From positions 11,451-51,790 of the forward strand of contig PXQR01000012.1 in assembly GCA_003021235.1 (NCBI GenBank): a stretch of DNA of 40,340 bases, read 5' to 3'. Origin of the DNA: Halobacteriales archaeon QH_6_64_20 (GTDB lineage: Archaea > Halobacteriota > Halobacteria > Halobacteriales > Halococcaceae). Numbering within the stretch: the first letter of the stretch is position 1; every line of letters begins with the position of its first letter. A model generated the notes under the pieces. It saw only the letters and a list, made by a program, of their open reading frames with translations, was not told the origin of the DNA and ran no database searches. The position numbers were made by a program, and so were the translations under genes. Shown here piece after piece: positions 16,533 to 23,667 of the stretch.

Positions 16533-16702
16533 GTGCAATGAGTGCAATGAGTGCGACGAGCGGACGGACACGGCGGGAGGAGCTACCGGGATCGACCTGG
16601 GAACGTCGACGTGTCGCTCCCGGCGGGAAGGGACGACTCAACGCTTATACGCCGAGCGATCGATCGAGCGAACACTACGAACTTTCGGAGAGAAACACAT
16701 GA
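16529..16702 (+). CDS. possible 57-aa linker ORF between pxpC and the biotin carrier
   Basis: This ORF overlaps the pxpC stop by ATGA at 16529-16532 and ends with TGA overlapping the carrier ATG (ATGA at 16699-16702), so a ribosome could pass from pxpC to the carrier gene without a gap. It starts MSAMSAMSATSG from a threefold direct repeat of atgagtgca (16529-16552). The rest is Arg/Ser-rich with no recognisable domain. It may be a real translational bridge or chance; a TATA-like gcttatac at 16643-16650 inside it could give the carrier its own promoter. Confidence 0.3.
   Translation: MSAMSAMSATSGRTRREELPGSTWERRRVAPGGKGRLNAYTPSDRSSEHYELSERNT
16643..16650 (+). promoter_or_regulatory. TATA-like box upstream of the biotin-carrier gene
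   Basis: The sequence gcttatac lies about 50 bp upstream of the ATG at 16699, so a transcript starting about 27 bp downstream would have a leader of roughly 25 nt. It could give the carrier expression independent of pxpBC. Confidence 0.35.
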
Positions 16703-16944
16703 CGACTCATACGATCGAAGCCCCGATGCCGGGCGTGTTCTACCGCCGATCCGACCCCGATGAACCGCCGTACGTCGAGGAGGGCGACAGCGTCGAGGCC
16801 GGCGACGTCGTTGCGCTCATCGGCGTAATGAAGAACTTCTACGACGTCGAAGCCGAGGTCAACGGCACGGTCACCGAGGTCCTCGTCGAGAACGAAACCG
16901 AGATCGACGCCGAGGCGGAACTCCTGACCATCGAAACCGACTGA
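16699..16944 (+). CDS. accB: biotin carboxyl carrier protein (biotin/lipoyl-attachment domain), 81 aa
   Basis: An 81-aa single biotinyl domain. It starts with APMPGVFYRR, and the biotinyl lysine is K45 in GVMKNFYDV, where most carriers have AMKM. The acidic second half (VNGTVTEVLVENETEID) is the expected beta-strand hammerhead. It carries CO2 from the biotin carboxylase (13145-14521) to the carboxyltransferase. No long N-terminal AccB arm is present, as is usual for carriers in KipI/KipA operons. It closes the pxpB-pxpC transcription unit. Confidence 0.9.
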   Translation: MTTHTIEAPMPGVFYRRSDPDEPPYVEEGDSVEAGDVVALIGVMKNFYDVEAEVNGTVTEVLVENETEIDAEAELLTIETD

Positions 16945-17747
16945 ACGAGAGTTCGAACGCGGCCCTCGAACCTCGATAACCCTTGCTTTGAAGCCCGTAC
17001 GTTCACGCTACCGGACTGCCCGACACGGAGTCCGCGGATCGGAGTCGATTCATCATCGCGGTCCGCGTCGAAGCGTCGCTGGCCATCGGTTCGGAATCCG
17101 TCGACGAGATCGGACGTGACGCATACGAATAGCAGAGCCACTACACGAGCCCGTTGAGGTCAGTAGTTACATTTAACTTATGTAACACGTAAATAGTATC
17201 TGGTATATCGAGCAGGGACTGCGATCGAGGCTGTGATTGAGCTATCTCGGTCGGAGGTCGTCTCCGCCGACACCGAACACCGCCTTCGTCGACGGTCACG
17301 CCGGCTCGTCGTGGATAGGCCGGTTCGGTGCGTCGTATCGCTCGATTCGACTCCGTCACCGAGAGTCGGTTCGTTGTTACACACGACGAGCGATGTTCCT
17401 ACGATACGACAGCGATCACGCGAGACGAACTCGCTTGGCCGATTCGGAACCGGTCGCACTCGTTCGATACGAACGCCGGACCATGGGCATCCGGCGGGGA
17501 GTTAGGAGGTCCTGGCGAGGACGGACACTAATCGTCGATGTCGTATTTCGTAGATGTCTTTTGGCAATTTTTCTCCATGAACCCGCACTCGGGAAATCTA
17601 TCCCCGAGCCGGCCGTTGCTCCCGCTCAGCACATGGCTGATTCGGGTTCTTCAACGTTCGGGAACGGCGCTTCCCGACACGAAGAGTTTCGATAATCGAA
17701 CCGTCGCCGGTTGTCGGTCATCAGTCGTCGGTCTTCGGTTTTCGGTC
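16945..17747. other. 803-bp gap without a supported gene
   Basis: All open frames here are short, Arg/Ser-rich and look like noncoding shadows. The notable content is a local AT-rich stretch around 17160-17215 containing the perfect inverted repeat GTTACAT-N7-ATGTAAC (17166-17186). The ATP-binding protein gene ends at 17748, entering from the right, and the carrier gene ends at 16944, so the gap separates two convergent transcription units and a promoter palindrome is unexpected unless a gene has been lost. Confidence 0.6.
17166..17186. promoter_or_regulatory. perfect 7-7-7 inverted repeat in an AT-rich island
   Basis: GTTACAT (17166-17172) and ATGTAAC (17180-17186) are perfect inverted repeats separated by ttaactt. 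The surrounding 50 bp are far richer in A and T than the rest of the window. The form is that of a dimeric regulator site, but no start codon with a plausible gene follows on either strand. Confidence 0.4.
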
Positions 17748-18923
17748 TCAGGGCGTCATCGGTTCGGCCTCGTGGTACGACTCGGTCGTCGTGCCCTGCG
17801 ATTTGAGCGTCTCGCCGTCCGCGGCGAACAGGTGTAACACGCTCTCGTCGAAGGTGACGCCGACCTGCGAGCCTTCCTCGGGGACGAACGACGAATCGAC
17901 GCGGGCGGTCCACGAGTCGGACTCGCCGACGTCCAAGGTCAGAAAATTGTCGCTCCCCATCGGTTCGACGACGTCCACGGTCGCCTCGAAGGAGTTTCGC
18001 GGGTCGCGGTCGGCCGGATCGCCGATCACATCGAGGTCCTCGGGCCTAACGCCGAGCGTGAGATCGGTCCCGCCCTCCAGTTCGAGTCGCTCTGTAACGG
18101 AGCGATCGAGGGCGTAGGACAGCGTGTCGTTCGACCGGCCGACCAGCACGTACCGGTCGTTCCGTTCTTCGACGGTGGTTTCCATGAAGTCCATCGACGG
18201 CGACCCAATGAAGCCGGCGACGAAGCGGTTCACGGGGTGGTCGTAGACCTCCTGTGGCGGGGCGAGTTGCTGGAGTTCGCCGCCGTCGAGCACCGCGACG
18301 CGATCGCCCATCGTCATCGCTTCGGCCTGGTCGTGGGTCACGTAGATCGACGTCACCCCGAGTTCGCGCTGGAGCTGCAAGATCTCCGTGCGCATCTTCA
18401 CCCTGAGTTTCGCATCGAGATTGCTGAGGGGTTCGTCGAAGAGAAACGCCTGGGGCTCGCGCACGATCGCCCGGCCGAGCGCGACACGCTGGCGCTGTCC
18501 ACCGGAAAGCTGGCCGGGTTTGTCGTCCAACAGCTCCTCGATACCCATCATCGCCGCGGCGTCCTCGACCCGCTCGATACGGTCGTCCTTCGAGAGGTCG
18601 CTCGAATAACGGAGTCCGAAGCCGATGTTCTCCCGGATCGTCATGTGCGGATAGAGCGCGTAGTTCTGAAACACCATCGCGACGTCCCGGTCGCGCGGTT
18701 CCGAGTCGTTGACGATCTCCCCGTCGATCGAGATCGTCCCCTCGGTGATCGTCTCCAGACCGGCGACCATCCGCAGGGTAGTGCTTTTCCCACACCCCGA
18801 CGGTCCGACGAGCACGACGAATTCGCCATCACTGATCTCGATGTCGAGATCGGAGACCGCAACGATGCCTGACTCACGGCTCCCGTAGACCTTGGTGACG
18901 CCCTCGATCGTGACGCCGGCCAT
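17748..18923 (-). CDS. carbohydrate ABC transporter ATP-binding protein (MalK/UgpC type), set 1
   Basis: A 391-aa protein. The Walker A is GPSGCGKST (residues 40-48), the Q-loop FQNYALYPH, the signature LSGGQRQR, Walker B FLFDEPLSNLDAK and the switch histidine in VTHDQ. The C-terminal third (after about residue 240) is the MalK-type OB/TOBE regulatory domain with GVRPEDL. It energises uptake of a carbohydrate or similar solute. Its ATG overlaps the stop of the upstream hydroxyacid dehydrogenase (18923), so it is the last gene of the minus-strand operon that starts with the solute-binding protein at 23427. Length is normal. Confidence 0.95.
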   Translation of the reverse strand: MAGVTIEGVTKVYGSRESGIVAVSDLDIEISDGEFVVLVGPSGCGKSTTLRMVAGLETITEGTISIDGEIVNDSEPRDRDVAMVFQNYALYPHMTIRENIGFGLRYSSDLSKDDRIERVEDAAAMMGIEELLDDKPGQLSGGQRQRVALGRAIVREPQAFLFDEPLSNLDAKLRVKMRTEILQLQRELGVTSIYVTHDQAEAMTMGDRVAVLDGGELQQLAPPQEVYDHPVNRFVAGFIGSPSMDFMETTVEERNDRYVLVGRSNDTLSYALDRSVTERLELEGGTDLTLGVRPEDLDVIGDPADRDPRNSFEATVDVVEPMGSDNFLTLDVGESDSWTARVDSSFVPEEGSQVGVTFDESVLHLFAADGETLKSQGTTTESYHEAEPMTP

Positions 18924-19891
18924 CAGGACCCACCTCCCGCGAGGGCTTCGAACTCCGAAAGGTCAGAGAGCACCGCTTCGTTGGCGACGTGGGCCGGCTC
19001 ACGGCCGTCGAACAACGCTTCGATCCCGTCCGTGACCATCGTCGCGCCGCGTGCGGGTACTTCCTCGGCCGCGCCCGCGATGTGTGGCGTCGTCACGACG
19101 TTCGAAAGGGAGAGCAAAGGGTGGTCCGCGGGCAGGGGTTCGCCCGCGTAGACGTCGAGCGCTGCGCCCCGGAGCCCCCCGCTTTCGAGTTCGTCGACGA
19201 GCGCCGCCTGGTCGGTGAGTGCGGCCCGCGCGGTGTTGATGAAAAAGGCCGATTCGGGCATGCGAGCGAACTCCGCCTCGCCGATCATACCCCTCGTCTC
19301 CTCGGTCACGGGGCTGTGGAGCGTGACGAAATCGCTTCCTTCGAGCAACGGATCGAGGTCGACCTTCCGTGCGTCGTACTCGGCCATGGTGTCGCTGTCG
19401 ACGAACGGGTCGTACGCGAGGACCTCCATGTCGAAGCCTGCCGCGCGTTTCGCGACCAGCCGGCCGATCGCTCCCAACCCGACGATACCGAGTACCTTGC
19501 CGTCGAGTTCAGGACCCTTGAACGCCATGTACGGGGAGCCCGCTGCGATCCCCCAGGTGACGTCCTCGCGCTCGCCGCCTCCGCCGGCTGAGTCAGCCTG
19601 TGGTTCGCCCGTGTAGACCCCCTCGTGGAGCGAGCGATGGGCCTGTGGAATCCGCCGGGCGACGCCGAGCAGCAAGCCCATCGTGAAGTCGGCGACGCTG
19701 ACCGCGTTCCGGCCCGGCGCGTAGAGTACCGGAATTCCCCGTTCGGTAGCCGCCTCGATATCGACGTTCGCCTCGGGACCGCCGCGCGGGCAGGCAATAA
19801 TTCGGAGGGATTCGGCGGCGTTCATAACCGCCGCGGAGACGCCCTCGTAGCCGACGACGAGAATCGAGACGTTCTCGACTAGCTCCCGCAT
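18923..19891 (-). CDS. D-2-hydroxyacid dehydrogenase family, N-terminally damaged
   Basis: A 322-aa product of the phosphoglycerate/2-hydroxyacid dehydrogenase family: Rossmann motif GLGAIGR (about residues 138-144), catalytic Arg in NTARAA, Glu in the LDVYAGEPLP region and His in TPHIAGA. It would reduce a 2-oxoacid or oxidise a 2-hydroxyacid with NAD(P). The usual N-terminal strand is not in frame: a stretch reading MNTLITANFDPDSIDRL begins at ATG 19962 but runs into a stop at the junction near 19889. About 15-20 residues normally found between this stretch and RELVENVSILVV are also missing. So a deletion has broken the gene, and translation from the internal ATG at 19891 would lack the first beta strand. 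It lies within ABC operon 1. Confidence 0.8.
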   Translation of the reverse strand: MRELVENVSILVVGYEGVSAAVMNAAESLRIIACPRGGPEANVDIEAATERGIPVLYAPGRNAVSVADFTMGLLLGVARRIPQAHRSLHEGVYTGEPQADSAGGGGEREDVTWGIAAGSPYMAFKGPELDGKVLGIVGLGAIGRLVAKRAAGFDMEVLAYDPFVDSDTMAEYDARKVDLDPLLEGSDFVTLHSPVTEETRGMIGEAEFARMPESAFFINTARAALTDQAALVDELESGGLRGAALDVYAGEPLPADHPLLSLSNVVTTPHIAGAAEEVPARGATMVTDGIEALFDGREPAHVANEAVLSDLSEFEALAGGGS

Positions 19892-19962
19892 CTTAGCCCG
19901 AGGTCCCGTTCGAGGCGGTCGATGCTGTCCGGATCGAAGTTCGCTGTAATCAACGTGTTCAT
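19892..19962 (-). pseudogene. out-of-frame N-terminal remnant of the hydroxyacid dehydrogenase
   Basis: On the minus strand from ATG 19962 the frame reads MNTLITANFDPDSIDRL and a few more residues, a typical N-terminal beta strand and helix of this dehydrogenase family, then meets a stop just past the 19891 ATG of the main frame. The frame offset and the missing residues point to a deletion of about 50 bp. Confidence 0.65.
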
Positions 19963-19996
19963 ATCGTGATGAGAGAAACGATGTACCGGCTATGGG

Positions 19997-20793
19997 TTAA
20001 CCCTTTACGGCACCCATTGTCATGCCGGCGACCAAGTAGTTTCTGATGAGCAGGCTGAGGACGATCGGCGGGAGGATCGTCACGATCACCGCCGCGCCGA
20101 GTTGGCCCCATTGGATCGAGTAGGTCCCGACCGAGTTGCTGACGGCGATCGGCAGGGTCGAACTCGCCCCGGTCGTGAGGTACAGCGCGAGCACGTAGTT
20201 GTTCCACGAGAAGATGAACGCGATAAACGCCGCCGCGGCGACGCCGGGCGCTACTAACGGGAAGACGACCGTTCGTAACGCCTGTATTCGGTTACAGCCG
20301 TCGACCATCGCGGACTCTTCGAGCGAGTCGGGCAACTCGTCGATGAAGCCCTTGACGATCCAGATGATTAGCGGCAACGTGATCAGTAGGTGCGTGACGG
20401 TCAGCCCGACCAGTCCCTGCCCGATCCCCACGGTGAAGTAAAAGCCCACCAACGGGATCAGGATCGCGAGCGGCGGGGCCATCCGCGTCGAGAGGATCCA
20501 AAAGCCCACGTCGGTCTTTCTGGGAACGTCCATCCGCGAGAGCGCGTACGCCGCCGGCACGCCGACGAGGATCCCGATCCCGACGGAGGCAACGGCAACG
20601 AGGGTGCTGTTGAGGATGTTCTGCTGGATACCGACGCTTTCCGAGAAGATCGCCTGGAAGTGATCCGCGTCTTAAACGCCGTCGTCAGTGTCCAGTAGAT
20701 CGGAAACAGCATCCACAGGCAGGCGAGGAGGCCGATGACGTACTTCAGGCCCGTCCCGATCATCGCTCGTGGGGACCCGCTTGCGACGCTCAT
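19997..20793 (-). pseudogene. ABC transporter permease (MalG type), set 1, one frameshift
   Basis: The N-terminus (from ATG 20793, MSVASGSPRAMIG) encodes the first transmembrane helix and TTAFKT, then the frame is lost near 20663-20672. The second frame resumes with DHFQAIFSES and continues to VPAAYALSRM, five more helices, the EAA loop (DELPDSLEESAMVDGCNRIQA, residues split here) and the end at 19997. A one-base deletion explains the break. Joined, the protein would be about 265 aa, normal for the second permease of a carbohydrate ABC importer. Its start overlaps the stop of the other permease (20790-20793). If the frameshift is real the transporter is inactive. Confidence 0.85.
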
Positions 20794-21773
20794 TGCATCA
20801 TCCCTACCCGTCGCACGATCGACATACAGATCCCGACTGTGAGGACGATTAGCACGATCCCGAGCGCCGCGCCCAGGCCCGCGTCGCCGGTCCCGACGAA
20901 GACCGTCCTGTAGAGCTGGATGTTCATGATCTGGGTCGAGGTACCGGGCCCATGACTCGTGATCGTCTCGATGATCGGAAATGCCCGGAAGCTACGCATG
21001 AGCCGGAAGACCAGCGCGATAGCGATCATGTACTTGATGCCCGGGAGCGTGACGTGACGAAAGATCGCCCACCGGGGCGCGCCGTCGACACGGGCGGCCT
21101 CGTAGCGCGATTCGGGGATCGAGAGCAGTCCTGCAAAGACGATCAGGATCACGAGCGGCGTCCACTGCCAGACGCTGACCATGATGACGGTCACCATTGC
21201 CATCACGGGACTCGACGTCCAGGCCGGCGGCGCGATCCCGACGGCTTCGAGCATGAAGTTGAGCACGCCGATGGAGCCGTCGATCATGAGCCGCCACATC
21301 AACGCCGTGGCGATCGGCGTCACGAGCATCGGGAGCACGAAGATCGTCCGGAAGATCGGCTGCCAGCGTTCGGATAGCGAGAAGAGATACATCGCGAGCG
21401 CGACCCCTAAGACGAGCTGGATCGTCACCGAAAACCCCGTGTAGACGGCCTGGTGGACGACCGATCCCGAGAGCACGAACTCGAGGGGCTGGCTCGGATC
21501 GAACTCGAAGCGGAAGAACTCCGGGTCGTTGAGCAGTCGTGCGTAGTTGCCGAACCCGACGAACGCACCCTTGCCGCTGGTGAGGTTCCAGTCGTGCAGG
21601 CTCATCCAGACGGCTCTGACGAGCGGGAAGATCGAGATGAACGCGAGCACGGCGATCGACGGGAGCATGAAGATCCATCTGAGCGTGCTGTCGCTCACCT
21701 CTAACCGATTCAACAGCGGTTGCCCGTCCCTGCGCTTCCGATACCGTTCCGAGACGGCGCTCAGCCCTAGCAT
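20790..21773 (-). CDS. ABC transporter permease (MalF type), set 1
   Basis: A 327-aa integral membrane protein with six predicted helices, the first at about residues 34-55 (FMLPSIAVLAFISIFPL). The cytoplasmic EAA motif RYEAARVDGAPRWAIFRHV, about 60 residues before the last helices, contacts the ATPase. It belongs to the carbohydrate importer class that includes MalF/UgpA. The stop overlaps the ATG of the companion permease by four bases, consistent with coupled translation. The solute-binding protein gene lies 46 bp upstream on the same strand. Confidence 0.93.
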   Translation of the reverse strand: MLGLSAVSERYRKRRDGQPLLNRLEVSDSTLRWIFMLPSIAVLAFISIFPLVRAVWMSLHDWNLTSGKGAFVGFGNYARLLNDPEFFRFEFDPSQPLEFVLSGSVVHQAVYTGFSVTIQLVLGVALAMYLFSLSERWQPIFRTIFVLPMLVTPIATALMWRLMIDGSIGVLNFMLEAVGIAPPAWTSSPVMAMVTVIMVSVWQWTPLVILIVFAGLLSIPESRYEAARVDGAPRWAIFRHVTLPGIKYMIAIALVFRLMRSFRAFPIIETITSHGPGTSTQIMNIQLYRTVFVGTGDAGLGAALGIVLIVLTVGICMSIVRRVGMMQ

Positions 21774-21819
21774 ATACCTCCTCCGTCGGCGCTGATCGGA
21801 GGAACGCTCACGTCGGCAC

Positions 21820-23427
21820 TCATCGCAGGGCGCTCATGTCGGCGCTGGCACTGCTATTAGAGCTATCAGTGCCGTTACCGCTGGTGCCGTTGGTACCGCT
21901 ATCCATGCCGCCGCCACCCTCGTAGGGAGCGATGTAGCTGTCGGGGATCTGGCTCGCGATACGGGAAATCGGCTCCGCGACGGCGTCGAGTGCCTGTTGA
22001 GCCGGCGTGCCCGTGACCGCCGAGTTCATCGCGGTGGCCGCCTGGCTCATGATGTCCATGTTCTGTGGCACGTCGAGCGGCACCGCGGGCGGCTGGGAGG
22101 GCACGAGGCTCATCCCTTCGTTGAAGGTCGCCTGCCAGTTCTCGCCCAGGTTGCCGGGCTGGAACTCCTCCTGGTCGAACAGCCAGTTGTTGCGCGCCCA
22201 GCCGTAGAAGGGGGCGTCCTGCCACTGTGGCGAGGAGGTGACGAGTTGTGCGGGCCGGCTCGTCAGCCACTGGAGCAACAACCAGGTGGCTTTCGGGTTC
22301 TGTGAGTACTGACTGATCCCCAGTCCCCACTGCCAGTTCGCCGCCACTCGATCGCCGTCGGGGCCTTCGAGCGGCGGGAGCCACTTCGTTCGCGCCCGTT
22401 GTTCGGCGGGGATCGATCCGACGACCGACGCGGTGACGTAGACCATCCCGAGTTGGCCCTGGCCGTAGGTCTGGATGTTTCGTGTCCAGTCGAACGAGCC
22501 GATGTCCGGCGGGCCGTACTGGCTCATCAGCGTCGCGAACTTCTCGAGGGCGGCGACCCCGGCCTGTGAGTTCAACTGTGCCTCCTGGTTAGCGTAGTTG
22601 ATCCAGTCCGCGCCGTACGAACGGAACATCGACGCCCAGTTCGCCGTCGAGAGAGGGGTCGAACTCGCGCGCGAACCGATGCCGGCCCTGTCGACCTCGC
22701 TCGACTCGCTGATCTGTTTCGCGGCGCTCTCTAACTCCTCGAAGTCCGTCGGCTCCGAGATGCCGAGCTGTTCGAACGTCGGCTTGTCGTAGGCGAGACA
22801 GCCATAGGGCTCGACGCCGAAGGGAAGCGCGCTCAGTTCTTCCTGGTAGGTATAGGCGTCGATGGCGCTCTGAGTGAAGTCCTCGATGTGATACCACTCC
22901 TTGTCGGTGAGGCTCGAATCGTTCCAGTATTCCGAAAGGTTCTGCGTGTAGTTGGCCGCGTAGTACTGTGCGCTCGGCCACAGCCCCATGAAGAAGCCGT
23001 CGTAGGTGCTCTGTTCGTTGCTGAGCTGGGTTCGCAGTCGGTTCCAGAGGTCGCTTTCGGCGTACGTGTCGTACGTGACCTCGATACCGGTCAGATCGGT
23101 AAAGTACGAAAGCAGTGGTTGGGTCCCGTCGGTGAACGGATGGGAGTTCATCCCCATCCGGAGGCTCGTTCCCTCGAACTGCTTCCAGTCGATATCGGCC
23201 TCTTGGGCGTAGCTGTTGATGCGCTCGCCCCACGTGCTCACGCCCTGTTGTTGGGGCGGGAGGCTACTTCCGTTGTCCCCGCCGCTTTCGTTGTTACCGC
23301 CGCCCGACCCCCCCGAGTCGCTCGCGATACACCCGGCAAGTCCGAAGGCCCCGGCGGTGCCGACCGTCGCGAGGAATCGGCGCCTGCCCGTGCTATGCGT
23401 CCGTTTCGTCGTGTCGTTGTCCCTCAT
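21820..23427 (-). CDS. extracellular solute-binding lipoprotein, ABC set 1
   Basis: A 535-aa protein beginning MRDNDTTKRT. The Tat signal GRRRFLATVG is followed by the lipobox LAGC with Cys33, then a Ser/Gly-rich linker, the usual haloarchaeal way of anchoring a binding protein outside the cell. An in-frame GTG at 23472 would give 15 more residues, but ATG 23427 has GGAG upstream and a normal signal length. The body is a type I carbohydrate-binding protein (family with MalE/UgpB). The C-terminus ends in a 35-residue Gly/Ser/Thr/Asn-rich tail, unusual for this family. It is the first gene of operon 1 and has a palindrome in its leader. Confidence 0.9.
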   Translation of the reverse strand: MRDNDTTKRTHSTGRRRFLATVGTAGAFGLAGCIASDSGGSGGGNNESGGDNGSSLPPQQQGVSTWGERINSYAQEADIDWKQFEGTSLRMGMNSHPFTDGTQPLLSYFTDLTGIEVTYDTYAESDLWNRLRTQLSNEQSTYDGFFMGLWPSAQYYAANYTQNLSEYWNDSSLTDKEWYHIEDFTQSAIDAYTYQEELSALPFGVEPYGCLAYDKPTFEQLGISEPTDFEELESAAKQISESSEVDRAGIGSRASSTPLSTANWASMFRSYGADWINYANQEAQLNSQAGVAALEKFATLMSQYGPPDIGSFDWTRNIQTYGQGQLGMVYVTASVVGSIPAEQRARTKWLPPLEGPDGDRVAANWQWGLGISQYSQNPKATWLLLQWLTSRPAQLVTSSPQWQDAPFYGWARNNWLFDQEEFQPGNLGENWQATFNEGMSLVPSQPPAVPLDVPQNMDIMSQAATAMNSAVTGTPAQQALDAVAEPISRIASQIPDSYIAPYEGGGGMDSGTNGTSGNGTDSSNSSASADMSALR

Positions 23428-23508
23428 CGGTGTCTCCGTAGTCCCGTGGTTGTCGTTGTTCGCTTCGTCCACCCCTGGGAGTTGGGGCTATCGCTCTATC
23501 GTCGCTTC

Positions 23509-23534
23509 GCGTGTAGCACTTGCGTGCCACACGC
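23509..23534. promoter_or_regulatory. imperfect palindrome in the leader of solute-binding protein 1
   Basis: The arms GCGTGTAGCAC (23509-23519) and GTGCCACACGC (23524-23534) match at 10 of 11 positions with a 4-bp spacer. A TATA-like tttatgattt on the minus strand (about 23560-23572) precedes it, so the palindrome sits near the predicted transcription start and before the start codon at 23427, where a repressor would block the operon. Confidence 0.45.
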
Positions 23535-23667
23535 TAACGGTGATTTCTCTATAGCGCTAAATCATAAACGTTTGGCCACTACGACACGCTGAGGGCCGAT
23601 TTACTCCGCGTGCTTCGTCGCGTTTGATCCGAATCCGATACTGCGTGACCGATCGTCGGATTCGTAG

